Assembly: GCA_902489225.1 (NCBI GenBank) | Contig: CABTZA010000031.1 | Coordinates: 1 to 14,355, forward strand | Direction of reading: 5' to 3' | Origin: an uncultured Collinsella sp. | Lineage (GTDB): Bacteria > Actinomycetota > Coriobacteriia > Coriobacteriales > Coriobacteriaceae | Length of the DNA stretch: 14,355 nt | Shown: one piece after another, positions 1-6,766 of the stretch | Layout of the letters: each line of letters starts with the position of its first letter | Numbering within the stretch: position 1 is the stretch's first letter | Translations under genes and position numbers: made by a program | Notes under the pieces: model-generated | What the model was told of the DNA's origin: nothing | Database searches by the model: none | What the model saw: only the letters and a program-made list of their open reading frames with translations

Positions 1-293
1 CGCTCGGCAAAGGTCTCCTTCTTGGCGGGCGCTGCCGTCTCGGCGGCATCCTTGTCCGCATCGGAATCGTCATCGACGGCAGCCTTCTTGGGCTTGACCG
101 GGGCCGACGCGGCCTCGCTCACCGGATCGATTATCTCGGACTGAACAACGGCCGTCATCTTTTCCTGCGTCTCGCGGAACTGACGGATGGCACGGCCGAT
201 CGTGCGGCCCATCTGTGGGAGCTTATCCGGGCCAAACAGCAAAAAGCCGAAGACCACGATGATCGCGAGCTCACCCTCTCCAATACCAAACAC
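1..293 (-). CDS. tatA: Twin-arginine translocase TatA/TatE-type subunit (3' end cut by window edge)
   Basis: Small Tat pore/assembly subunit of the twin-arginine pathway, which exports folded proteins across the cytoplasmic membrane. The visible 97 residues begin with a GTG start (positions 291-293), giving MFGIGEGEL, followed by a short membrane helix and the diagnostic hinge FGPDKLPQMGR, then an amphipathic stretch (about residues 29-50). After that comes a low-complexity acidic and Ala/Lys-rich tail that runs off the window, so the stop codon is not seen. The GTG start is preferred because a GGAGG (plus-strand cctcc, 299-303) lies 5 bases upstream; the ATG just before it is in another frame and stops within 9 codons. 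TatA and TatB share this architecture. The F-G-P-x-x-LP hinge and Gly-rich N-terminus favour TatA, but the long charged tail would also suit a TatB-like role. No tatC is in view. Confidence 0.85.
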   Translation of the reverse strand, partial: MFGIGEGELAIIVVFGFLLFGPDKLPQMGRTIGRAIRQFRETQEKMTAVVQSEIIDPVSEAASAPVKPKKAAVDDDSDADKDAAETAAPAKKETFAE

Positions 294-368
294 ACATACC
301 TCCAAGGCTCGATGTGAGTCGAGCCCGCACCGCGCCATTCGGCCGGAACTCGTCTATTCATTCGGTCA

Positions 369-374
369 AGTATA
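369..374 (-). promoter_or_regulatory. Possible -10 box for tatA
   Basis: On the minus strand this reads TATACT, a good sigma-70 -10 hexamer about 75 bases upstream of the tatA start. No convincing -35 hexamer is seen at 16-18 bases; that space is occupied by the hairpin at 375-402. Weak call from one hexamer only. Confidence 0.3.
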
Positions 375-402
375 GCGCCCGGACGCCAAAACGTCCGAGC
401 GC
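375..402 (-). terminator. Hairpin downstream of the STAS gene, possible terminator
   Basis: Arms 375-385 and 392-402 pair over 11 bp (one G-U wobble on the minus-strand RNA) around a 6-base loop. It lies 45 bases beyond the stop of the STAS gene and just before the putative tatA -10 box. No U-tract follows on the minus strand, so this is either a factor-assisted terminator or an mRNA 3'-end stabiliser. The rest of the 294-446 spacer shows nothing else I can name. Confidence 0.4.
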
Positions 403-446
403 ATCACAAACATATGCCAAACGGCACGCCCTTTTGGGGGCAAAGA

Positions 447-761
447 TTATGCAGCGGTGATCGAAATCTCCTGGTCGACACCCAACAGCTGAACCACGCG
501 CATTACCGGGGGCTGCACATTGGTGCAGCTAAAACGCTTGCCGTGGTCGACCGCGTGGTGCGCGGCGCCCACAAGCACGCCAATGCCCGTCGAATCGATG
601 TAGCTCACCTGGGCAAAATCGAGCTCAACGGCCTCAGTGGGCTGCTCGAGCGCCAGGTCGATGGCATTACGCAGGCTATCGGCGTTAGAGATATCGATCT
701 CGCCGGTTACCTTAATGGTGTAGAGCTCTGGCGTGGGGTTGGTGGAAATACCCAAATCCAT
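447..761 (-). CDS. STAS-domain anti-anti-sigma factor-like protein (SpoIIAA/RsbV type)
   Basis: A single STAS domain of 104 residues fills the protein. Family members bind an anti-sigma kinase and release a sigma factor when a conserved serine is dephosphorylated. The signature YIDSTGIGVLVGA lies at residues 54-66, with the phosphorylatable serine in the DSTG motif (Ser57); the N-terminal half has the expected ITGEIDISNAD-like strand-helix pattern (VTGEIDISNAD). A strong Shine-Dalgarno AAGGAG (plus-strand ctcctt, 769-774) lies 7 bases before the ATG. The gene starts 51 bases after the aminotransferase stop on the same strand, so the two are probably co-transcribed. No anti-sigma kinase or sigma gene is adjacent, so the partner is encoded elsewhere. 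A transport- or sensor-linked STAS role is less likely because no other domain is present. Confidence 0.88.
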   Translation of the reverse strand: MDLGISTNPTPELYTIKVTGEIDISNADSLRNAIDLALEQPTEAVELDFAQVSYIDSTGIGVLVGAAHHAVDHGKRFSCTNVQPPVMRVVQLLGVDQEISITAA

Positions 762-812
762 GTATACGCTCCTTTACGTATCGAAAGTGCGGATAGTACG
801 GGAAGCCGCGCG

Positions 813-2117
813 TTAGGCGCGCTCGGCACGCGCAAGCTCGGCAGCGACGAGCTTAACGGCCAGCACCAGCACATCGAGCGCGGCCTCCAGGTCCTCGACC
901 GTGGGATAGCTCGGCGCGATGCGGATGTTGGTGTCGCGCGGGTCCTTGCCATAGGGCCAAGTGGCGCCGGCCGGTGTGAGCTTGACGCCCAGGTCGGCGC
1001 AGAGCGCGGCGACCTTTTGGGCCGAGCCCTCGGGACCATCGAAGCTTACAAAGTAGCCGCCGCGGGGGTGCGTCCAAGTAGCGCAACCCGTATCGCCCAA
1101 GCCCTCGGTGAGCTTGCGCTCAACGGCCTCAAAGCGCGGGCGCAAAAACTCGGCATGCTTTTTCATGTGCTCCTTGACCGCCTCGATGGTGGGAAGGAAG
1201 CGCACGTGACGCAGCTGGTTGAGCTTATCGGCACTGATGAGGCCGGCCTTCAGGCGCTTGGAGAACTCGGCGATGACCGCGGGGCTCGCACCGATAAAGC
1301 CGATGCCGGCGCCCGGGAAGGTGATCTTGGACGTCGAGGCAAAGGCCACCACGCGGTCCTCGGTGCCCGCCGCGCGAGCGAGGTCAAAAATGTTTGCGAG
1401 CTCATCGGTCTCGTCGTACAGGTCGTGCACGCAGTAGGCGTTGTCCCAGAAGATGCGGAAATCGGGCGCGGCCGTGGGCATCTCGACCAGGCGACGCACA
1501 GTGTCCTCGCTAAAGGTGATGCCCGTGGGGTTGGAATACTTGGGCACGCACCATATACCCTTGATGGAATCGTCGGCGGCAACCAGGCGCTCGATTTCGT
1601 CCATATCGGGGCCGTTGTCGGTCATCGCGACGGGAACGTTCTCGATGCCCAAGTCGGCGGTGATGCCAAAGTGGCGATCGTAGCCGGGAACCGGGCACAG
1701 GAACTTGACCTTCTTGCCGTCGTGCGCTGCCTCGTAAGCCTCCCAGGGCTCGCTGCCGCACGAGCCACAGCGCCAGAACATGCCGGCGATGTCGTGCTCG
1801 ATCAGCAGGCTCGACGAGCCCAGCACGAGTGTCTGCTCAGCGGGGCAGCCCAGGAACTCCCCTGCCAGCTTGCGTGCCGAGGGAATGCCCTCAAAGCAGC
1901 CGTAGTTGGAACAATCGACGTTGCCGTCGTGCAGATCGGCATCGGCATTGAGGATATCGAGCATGGGTCGAGAGATGTCCACCTGGGAGGGCGACGGCTT
2001 GCCGCGGGCCATGTCGAGCGCCAGGCCCTTGGCCTTGACCTCGGCGACCTCGGCTTTGAGCGCCTCGATGGCGGCATCGAGTTCGGTGGTTTCCATCTTC
2101 TGGTAGATCGTCTGCAT
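813..2117 (-). CDS. PLP-dependent aminotransferase, aspartate aminotransferase type Ic family
   Basis: Fold-type I, PLP-dependent aminotransferase of 434 residues, in the class resembling actinobacterial type Ic aspartate aminotransferases (about 425-435 residues). It would transfer an amino group between an amino acid, likely aspartate, and 2-oxoglutarate in the cytoplasm. Visible motifs are DMARGKPS near residue 35, VPGYDRHF (143-150), VPKYSNPTG (191-199, with Asn196 contacting the cofactor), DNAY (225-228), the Schiff-base lysine in STSKITFPGAG (Lys264), and the substrate-carboxylate arginine in TNIRIAPSYP (Arg399). The start is the ATG at 2115-2117 with AAAGGT (2125-2130) 7 bases upstream. 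A second in-frame ATG at residue 8 has a weaker ribosome site. It is divergent from the small gene at 2267 and precedes the STAS gene. Substrate specificity is inferred from family only. Confidence 0.9.
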   Translation of the reverse strand: MQTIYQKMETTELDAAIEALKAEVAEVKAKGLALDMARGKPSPSQVDISRPMLDILNADADLHDGNVDCSNYGCFEGIPSARKLAGEFLGCPAEQTLVLGSSSLLIEHDIAGMFWRCGSCGSEPWEAYEAAHDGKKVKFLCPVPGYDRHFGITADLGIENVPVAMTDNGPDMDEIERLVAADDSIKGIWCVPKYSNPTGITFSEDTVRRLVEMPTAAPDFRIFWDNAYCVHDLYDETDELANIFDLARAAGTEDRVVAFASTSKITFPGAGIGFIGASPAVIAEFSKRLKAGLISADKLNQLRHVRFLPTIEAVKEHMKKHAEFLRPRFEAVERKLTEGLGDTGCATWTHPRGGYFVSFDGPEGSAQKVAALCADLGVKLTPAGATWPYGKDPRDTNIRIAPSYPTVEDLEAALDVLVLAVKLVAAELARAERA

Positions 2118-2158
2118 GGGTGCGACCTTTCACGAAGCGGTACGTTGCAATTCTTCTA

Positions 2159-2164
2159 AGTATA
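2159..2164 (-). promoter_or_regulatory. Possible -10 box for the aminotransferase-STAS operon
   Basis: The minus strand reads TATACT here, 41 bases before the aminotransferase start, leaving a leader of roughly 35 bases. The -35 region is not clear. The same TATACTT string occurs upstream of tatA (369-374). The 149-base divergent spacer 2118-2266 must also hold the promoter of the small plus-strand gene, but I cannot place it. Confidence 0.4.
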
Positions 2165-2266
2165 GACCGCCACCGTCGCAACGTTATGAAGCCGTGATAG
2201 ATTAAGTCCATCGCAATGAATTACGAATCGCCGCGCATGCCGGCATGAAGCGCCCAAGGAGGCACT

Positions 2267-2521
2267 ATGGAGTACGGATCGTTCCAGACCGAGGAATTCG
2301 GCGACCTTCAGCGCCTGGTCGACGGACTGTTTTACGACCGCCACGCCATCGACCGCCTGGATCTGATCGTACAGGCCGAAATCTTGGACCTGGCGCCCGA
2401 TCTCATGGAAATCGTGAACCTGCTACCGCCCGGCTATTACGACCGCCAGTCACTTTGCGACCAGCTCAACTCCGCCTTGGCCGCCCACGGCTGGGGCGCC
2501 ATCTACGGCACCGTGGAATAA
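2267..2521 (+). CDS. Small acidic protein of unknown function (84 aa)
   Basis: I do not recognise this family. The open frame is supported by an excellent Shine-Dalgarno AAGGAGG four bases before the ATG (2256-2262) and by a divergent position with its own spacer. A terminator-like hairpin follows at 2601-2622. The 84-residue product has no signal peptide, membrane segment or Cys-pair metal site. It is strongly acidic, with about 15 Asp/Glu against 4 Arg, and contains no lysine at all. Two similar YDR segments are visible, one near residues 23-35 (YDRHAIDRLD) and one near 58-70 (YYDRQSLCDQL), separated by a hydrophobic helix-like stretch and a Leu-Leu-Pro-Pro-Gly turn. It looks like a small helical cytoplasmic protein. 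Function cannot be inferred from the neighbours. Confidence 0.75.
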   Translation: MEYGSFQTEEFGDLQRLVDGLFYDRHAIDRLDLIVQAEILDLAPDLMEIVNLLPPGYYDRQSLCDQLNSALAAHGWGAIYGTVE

Positions 2522-2566
2522 ACCTAGTCATTGGGGCCTGTGGTCAAAAAATAGCAAATATGAGTA

Positions 2567-2587
2567 CTGTTACTTTTTTAGTAACAG
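2567..2587. repeat. AT-rich 8-bp hairpin, possible dispersed repeat or regulatory element
   Basis: CTGTTACT at 2567-2574 and AGTAACAG at 2580-2587 are perfect inverse complements around a loop of five T. It begins 45 bases after the stop of the small gene. The adjoining 13-mer TGAGTACTGTTAC (2561-2573) recurs in inverse orientation with one mismatch in the terminator loop at 2736-2748. Its function is unknown; it lacks a U-tract placed as a terminator would need. Confidence 0.5.
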
Positions 2588-2600
2588 CGATTTTGAATTA

Positions 2601-2622
2601 AAAAGGCCAGTCTTGGCCTTTT
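2601..2622 (+). terminator. Intrinsic terminator for the small gene (2267-2521)
   Basis: AAAAGGCC (2601-2608) and GGCCTTTT (2615-2622) form a perfect 8-bp stem with loop AGTCTT. The 3' arm ends in TTTT, and the A-flank makes it potentially bidirectional. It lies 79 bases after the stop codon. Confidence 0.65.
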
Positions 2623-2724
2623 GTGTCCGGTTTTGGAAGGATGCATCAGCATTTTTCGTCCAGCCACGCAATCGTTAATGCACAGACAGAATAGATTTGT
2701 ACATTATTTTTCGCGCCTAAAATG

Positions 2725-2763
2725 AAACGCCGTTTGTGACAGTACTCACAAACGGCGTTTTTT
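2725..2763. terminator. Strong bidirectional terminator between convergent transcripts
   Basis: A perfect 15-bp stem (2725-2739 with 2746-2760) encloses the 6-base loop CAGTAC. Six T (2758-2763) follow on the plus strand. On the minus strand the stem is followed by a T-rich run, so it can also end nhaA transcripts that arrive from the right, 91 bases past the nhaA stop. Confidence 0.85.
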
Positions 2764-2853
2764 GGCCACTGGGGTGTCCGGCAGGTGGCAAGTACCACTC
2801 AAAACCGCGTTTTACACGCGCTCGAGCAGGCTCTGGCGTCTGTTTCTACGCGC

Positions 2854-4212
2854 CTACTCGTTCTTGGGCGCGGGGTGCTTGCAGATCACACTCATGTAGA
2901 TCATGCCAAGTACGGCCGCGGTGACAGAGCCGGCGAGAATAGCGGCCTTGGCAGCCAGAACCTCAAACTGGGCCGTCGGGAAGGCGAGGCCGCTGATGAG
3001 AATCGACATGGTAAAGCCGATACCGCCCAGAATGCCCACGCCGGCAATCATATGCCAGTTGACATTGTGCGGCAGCTCGCAGGCCTTGAGCTTGACCAAG
3101 GCGAACGTCATGCCAAAGATACCGATCGGCTTACCCAGCAGCATGCCAAAGTACACGCCGAGCGTCACCGGGTCGGTGAGCAGCGTGCTCATGTCCACGC
3201 CCACTAGGCGAACCTGTGCGTTGACGAACGCAAAGATCGGCAGGATCACAAAGTTGACCGGCGTGGAGATCAGGCGCTCCATGCGGATGAGCGGCGGGGT
3301 CACGCGGTGCATGACGCGCTCGACTTTGGTGGTCGAGACGGTAAAGTCATGCTGGCCCAGGATGTGCGCCTCGTCGTCGTAGCGGTCATCGAGCAGCGGC
3401 AAGCACTCGCCCAGCCAATCGGTGAGGCTATCAAGCTTAACACCGCACTTGGCCGGGATGGTGAAGGCCAGGATGACGCCAGCAAGCGTAGCGTGCACGC
3501 CGCTCTTGAACATGCAGAACCACAACAGCAGGCCCAGTACCGAATACGGGGCAAGGCGGTAATGCTGCGTCTTGTTGAGCCACACGAGCGCACAGGTCAC
3601 AAGCGCGGCGGCGCCCAACCAAAACGGATTGGGGCTCTGACCGTAGAAGATGGCGATGGCGGCGATGGAGATGAGGTCGTCGGCGATGGCGAGCGTCGAG
3701 AAGAACACGCGCACGCCGTTGGGCACGCGGTTGCCCAAAAGCGACAGCACGCCCAGCGCAAAGGCAATATCGGTTGCCATGGGAATGGCCCAGCCGTTGT
3801 GCGCGCCGGCATGGTTAAAGATCAGATAGATGCAGGCGGGAACGACGACGCCGCCCACGGCCGCCAGCATGGGAAGCATAGCCTGGCGCGGGTTCTTGAG
3901 CTCGCCAACTGTCATCTCGTACTTAAGCTCAATGCCCACCAACAAAAAGAAGATCGCCATGAGGAAGTCGTTGACGAAAAGCTCAACGGTGAGACCGGCC
4001 GCAAGGTTGCCCAGACCCACATACAGCGGGGTCTCCAAAAAGTGATGGATGGCCTCGTAGGCATCGGTGTTGGCGCAAATGACGGCGGCGATGGCGGCGA
4101 AGACCATGACGGCGGCGGAAATCGTGCCGTTCTCGGTGATGCGCTCCCAAATGTCGTGGCGCTCAAAACGCTTGCGCTCACGGACGTTGAACAGCTGCTC
4201 GGGTGCTGCCAT
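2854..4212 (-). CDS. nhaA: Na+/H+ antiporter NhaA
   Basis: Integral membrane antiporter that expels Na+ (or Li+) in exchange for protons and helps hold internal pH and sodium. The 452-residue product has an approximately 11-12 helix profile and the family hallmarks. These are PMATDIAFALG with Asp148 (equivalent to Asp133 of E. coli NhaA), the paired aspartates in TLAIADDLIS (Asp178/Asp179, equivalent to Asp163/Asp164 at the ion site), and LGKPIGIF with Lys361 (equivalent to Lys300). It is longer than the 388-residue E. coli protein because of a hydrophilic loop at about residues 256-305, rich in Asp/Glu/His, and a longer N-terminus; this length class is common in the family. The ATG at 4210-4212 has AAAGGAG (4219-4225) 6 bases upstream. 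It stands alone: terminators lie on both sides (2725-2763 and 4421-4460). Confidence 0.96.
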   Translation of the reverse strand: MAAPEQLFNVRERKRFERHDIWERITENGTISAAVMVFAAIAAVICANTDAYEAIHHFLETPLYVGLGNLAAGLTVELFVNDFLMAIFFLLVGIELKYEMTVGELKNPRQAMLPMLAAVGGVVVPACIYLIFNHAGAHNGWAIPMATDIAFALGVLSLLGNRVPNGVRVFFSTLAIADDLISIAAIAIFYGQSPNPFWLGAAALVTCALVWLNKTQHYRLAPYSVLGLLLWFCMFKSGVHATLAGVILAFTIPAKCGVKLDSLTDWLGECLPLLDDRYDDEAHILGQHDFTVSTTKVERVMHRVTPPLIRMERLISTPVNFVILPIFAFVNAQVRLVGVDMSTLLTDPVTLGVYFGMLLGKPIGIFGMTFALVKLKACELPHNVNWHMIAGVGILGGIGFTMSILISGLAFPTAQFEVLAAKAAILAGSVTAAVLGMIYMSVICKHPAPKNE

Positions 4213-4420
4213 GGGCGGCTCCTTTCACGGGAAAGCTCCCGTCTTAAAAAAGCACGGCCCGCCCAAGTGGCGACGCCGCGCTCTAACGTATTACGCTTGC
4301 ATCTAGCCTACCCTGCACGACAAGCGCGCAAGCGTGGCCGAAAAGCGGAACCACAGGTTGAACATTATTTGCTCAACGGCACGGGCACGCCTGTCCAAGA
4401 GACGACGCGGCGACGTGCAC

Positions 4421-4460
4421 AAAAAACGACCGGAGCGCGGGGCGTCCGCGATCCGGTCGT
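4421..4460 (-). terminator. Intrinsic terminator of ppaC
   Basis: On the minus strand, arms 4452-4460 and 4426-4434 form a 9-bp stem with a second 5-bp GC stem nested inside, followed directly by six U (plus-strand aaaaaa, 4421-4426). It lies 20 bases beyond the ppaC stop. The remainder of the 4213-4479 spacer holds the nhaA upstream region, in which I see no convincing promoter. Confidence 0.9.
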
Positions 4461-4479
4461 GGCGTTTGGTCAACTAAAC

Positions 4480-5403
4480 CTAGCAGGCGGCCATGATGGG
4501 GGCAGCGACCTGCTTCTTACGGGAGAGGACGCCCGGCATCCAGACGCCGTCGTGCTCGTCGGCAATGCCCAGGCCCTTCTGAGCAGCCTCGGTCTCGCCC
4601 TCGAGCAGGACCTGCGAGCCCTCCTCCATGATGTCGGTGATGCACAGGACGATGCCGTCGGCACCCTTCTCGGCGGCGTAGGCGCGCATGGCCTCGCGAA
4701 TCTCGTCGATCATGCCAAGCGCACGGCTCTTGTCGACAGTCTCGTACTGGCCGATGAGCAGCTTCTTGCCGGCAGGCTCGAACATCTTGATGTCGTTGCC
4801 GACCATCTCGGCTGCGGTGAAGGAGCCGGACGGACGGGTGAGGAAGACCTCCATGCCAAACTTGACCGGGTCGACGCCCACCTGCTCGCCGAGCTTGGCG
4901 GCGACGGCGCGGTCGACATCGGTGGTGGTGGGGCTCTTGAGCATGAGCGTGTCGGTCACCATGGCCGAGAGCAGCAGCTTGGCCTGGACGTCGGAAAGCT
5001 CAACGCCGAGCACGCCGGCGAGCTTGGTGACGATGGTGCAGCTGGAGCCCCAGGGCAGGCAGATGTAGTGCAGCGGGCCGGCGGTCTCGAAGTCGCCGAT
5101 GCGGTGATGATCGACAACGCCAAAGACCGTGGCGTCCTTAAGGCCGGCGACGGACTGGGCAGACTCGTTGTGGTCGGTGAGGACGACGAGCTGACCAGCC
5201 TCGACGGACTCGATCACGCGGGGCTCGGCGATGCCAGCGTCGGCGAGCAGCTTGGCGGACTCGGCCGGAAGCTGACCAAGGGCGCAGGCCTCGTAGGTGT
5301 TGCCGGCATACTCAACCTGGTTGAGCAGCTGGGACAGGACGACGGCGCTCATGATGGCGTCGTTATCGGGGTTCTGGTGACCAAAGACAAGAACGTTTGC
5401 CAT
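4480..5403 (-). CDS. ppaC: Manganese-dependent (family II) inorganic pyrophosphatase
   Basis: Soluble cytoplasmic enzyme hydrolysing pyrophosphate to two phosphates, which pulls biosynthetic reactions forward. It has the DHH phosphoesterase plus DHHA2 architecture in 307 residues, close to the usual 305-310, with no inserted CBS domains. Metal ligands are visible in GHQNPDNDA (His9, Asp13, Asp15), TDHN (Asp77), VVDHHR (Asp98, His99, His100) and VTDTL (Asp151). The C-terminal substrate-binding SRKKQV is at 294-299. The first motif varies slightly from the usual GHKNPDTD (Lys to Gln, Thr to Asn). The ATG at 5401-5403 has GGAGG (plus-strand cctcc, 5410-5414) 6 bases upstream. It appears monocistronic, with its own terminator at 4421-4460. 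Confidence 0.96.
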   Translation of the reverse strand: MANVLVFGHQNPDNDAIMSAVVLSQLLNQVEYAGNTYEACALGQLPAESAKLLADAGIAEPRVIESVEAGQLVVLTDHNESAQSVAGLKDATVFGVVDHHRIGDFETAGPLHYICLPWGSSCTIVTKLAGVLGVELSDVQAKLLLSAMVTDTLMLKSPTTTDVDRAVAAKLGEQVGVDPVKFGMEVFLTRPSGSFTAAEMVGNDIKMFEPAGKKLLIGQYETVDKSRALGMIDEIREAMRAYAAEKGADGIVLCITDIMEEGSQVLLEGETEAAQKGLGIADEHDGVWMPGVLSRKKQVAAPIMAAC

Positions 5404-5519
5404 GGATATCCTCCACTTGATATGTGTACTTGGACGTAGCTATGGTAGCACGCCGATGCCGAGCCTTCGCAGACGGAAGGGCCACGGCATATTTTGGGGC
5501 GCAGGCACGGGGGCCAAGG

Positions 5520-5570
5520 CTGTCCCTTTTGCACCATGTTGGTGCAATGTAACCTGTCCCCCTTGCACCA
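5520..5570. repeat. REP-like palindromic element downstream of the ROK gene
   Basis: TTGCACCA (5529-5536) and TGGTGCAA (5540-5547) form an 8-bp palindrome around TGT, and a third TTGCACCA sits at 5563-5570, two bases from the ROK stop codon. The palindrome is framed by CTGTCCC (5520-5526) and AACCTGTCCC (5551-5560), i.e. GGGACAG on the minus strand. The same GGGACAGGTT occurs at 6595-6604 in opposite orientation. No U-tract follows the hairpin, so this is not an obvious intrinsic terminator. Confidence 0.5.
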
Positions 5571-5571
5571 G

Positions 5572-6525
5572 CTATTTACCGGCAGCGCGCAGGGCTACGT
5601 AGGCAGCACCGATGATGCCGGCGTCGTTTCCGAGCGAAGCGACCTTAATGGGCGTCTCGCGCGAGGCGGAAAGCGCGTACTGCTTAAAGTGCTCGCGAAC
5701 CTTGTCGAGGTAGACATCGGCCGAGGCGGAGGCGCCGCCGCCGATGAGGAACATCTCGGGATCAACCACGTTGGCAATAAGCGCCAGTGCGCGGCCGAGG
5801 TAGTCGGCCATGGTATCGGCAGCTGCCAACGCGAGCTTGTCGCCCTCGCGGCAGGCCTGGAACACGTCCTTGGAATCAGAAGGCCCGGTGAGCTCAATGG
5901 GCTCGACGCCCGCCTTCTTGCACTCGGCAAGGTAGTTGCTCACCACGCCGGTGGCGCTGGAATACTGCTCCAGGTGGCCATGGCCACCGCAGCCGCAGGT
6001 GCGCTCTTCAGCCGGGTTCAGGCACATGTGGCCAATCTCGCCGCCGGCACCCACAACGCCCGATACCACGTCGCCGTTAACGATAACGCCGCCGCCCACG
6101 CCGGTACCGATGGTGACCATCACCACGTTCTGTACGCCCTTGGCGGAGCCGAGCCAGGCCTCGCCCATGGCAGCGGCATTGGCATCGTTCTCGTACTTAA
6201 CGACCGCGTCGGGGCAGTGCTCCTGAATGGCGATCCTCAACTCGGGCAGGTTAATGGCAATGTTGGCCTTGACCTTGGCATCACCCGATGCCGGGATGGG
6301 GCACGGAACGGCCAGGCCAATGCCTGCCACAAAGGCGCGCGGAATCTTGGCCTTGGCGACCACCTGGTCGATAGCCTCGGTCACCGCGGCAAAGCCTGCG
6401 GCATCAACGATGGGAGGCGTCGGCACACTGGCCTTGGCCAGCAGGTTACCGTCCTCGTCGAACAGGCCCTCCTTAACCGAAGTGCCGCCGACGTCGATGC
6501 CGATGTAGTACTGTTTAGGTTCCAT
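5572..6525 (-). CDS. ROK-family sugar kinase, probable glucokinase
   Basis: Cytoplasmic ATP-dependent hexose kinase, most likely making glucose-6-phosphate. The 317-residue product opens with the phosphate-binding GIDVGGTSVKEG (residues 9-20), has the catalytic aspartate in YENDANAA (Asp114), the second phosphate loop TIGTGVGGGV (138-147), and the ROK sugar/zinc region GGEIGH (161-166) followed by CGCGGHGHLEQY (177-188). The usual third zinc cysteine is His184 here, while Glu163, His166 and Glu186 are kept. The ATG at 6523-6525 is chosen because AAAGGTGG (plus-strand 6532-6539) lies just upstream and it starts at the conserved domain; an upstream in-frame extension of 22 residues lacks a ribosome site. 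It is separated from the PTS operon by a terminator but probably serves it by phosphorylating released glucose. Another hexose, such as mannose or N-acetylmannosamine, is possible. Confidence 0.9.
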   Translation of the reverse strand: MEPKQYYIGIDVGGTSVKEGLFDEDGNLLAKASVPTPPIVDAAGFAAVTEAIDQVVAKAKIPRAFVAGIGLAVPCPIPASGDAKVKANIAINLPELRIAIQEHCPDAVVKYENDANAAAMGEAWLGSAKGVQNVVMVTIGTGVGGGVIVNGDVVSGVVGAGGEIGHMCLNPAEERTCGCGGHGHLEQYSSATGVVSNYLAECKKAGVEPIELTGPSDSKDVFQACREGDKLALAAADTMADYLGRALALIANVVDPEMFLIGGGASASADVYLDKVREHFKQYALSASRETPIKVASLGNDAGIIGAAYVALRAAGK

Positions 6526-6581
6526 GGGAGCCCACCTTTCTCGTTTAAACATTGCCTGTATGGTACCGCTCCCAAGGCAAA

Positions 6582-6618
6582 AACCTACCAAAAAGGGACA
6601 GGTTTGTTTTGGCAGGTT
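6582..6618. repeat. REP-like hairpin upstream of the ROK gene
   Basis: Arms 6582-6593 and 6607-6618 match as inverse complements at 11 of 12 bases (all 12 pair in minus-strand RNA through one G-U). The loop carries GGGACAGGTTTG. It lies 57-93 bases before the ROK start, where a promoter would be expected. TTTGTTTTGG at 6603-6612 also appears, inverted, in the 10496-10563 hairpin. The rest of the spacer 6619-6676 shows nothing nameable. Confidence 0.5.
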
Positions 6619-6676
6619 ATATCTGGGGAAACGTCCGCCCGCTCAACGAGCAATGACGCTCAGCAACTCGCCAAAC

Positions 6677-6708
6677 AAAAAGCGCCGGGAGAGGGAGACT
6701 CCCGGCGC
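6677..6708 (-). terminator. Intrinsic terminator of the glucosidase-PTS operon
   Basis: GCGCCGGGAG (6682-6691) and CTCCCGGCGC (6699-6708) form a perfect 10-bp stem with a 7-base loop. On the minus strand it is followed by five U, then GUUU (plus-strand 6674-6681). It lies 58 bases past the stop of the IIA gene and separates the operon from the ROK gene. Confidence 0.9.
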
Positions 6709-6766
6709 CTGCAAAAGGGACTGGATTGTATGCGAACCGCACGATCCGTCGCGGCGAAAACGCCAG

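Larger units (their letters stand above)
2522..2853. other. 332-base AT-richer spacer between the small gene and nhaA
   Basis: No coding signal is seen. The stretch is visibly richer in A and T than the flanks and carries three hairpins (2567-2587, 2601-2622, 2725-2760), listed separately. The segment 2623-2724 shows no named structure. From 2764 to 2853 lies the presumed 3' untranslated region of nhaA, with nothing distinctive beyond short GC palindromes. Confidence 0.6.

Noticed and set aside
414..2159. 581-codon open frame on the plus strand
   Set aside because: Antisense shadow of the aminotransferase and STAS genes, which have clear motifs and ribosome sites; the frame has neither and results from GC-biased codon use.
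3307..5439. 710-codon open frame on the plus strand
   Set aside because: Runs antisense through nhaA, a terminator and ppaC; the translation is low-complexity (Gly/Asp/His/Val-rich) with no recognisable domain.
5404..5460. Promoter of ppaC around TACCAT on the minus strand
   Set aside because: The hexamer is poor and no -35 element is at a suitable distance; not strong enough to list.
6526..6591. 22-residue N-terminal extension of the ROK kinase
   Set aside because: No ribosome site upstream, while the internal ATG has AAAGGTGG and begins at the conserved fold.
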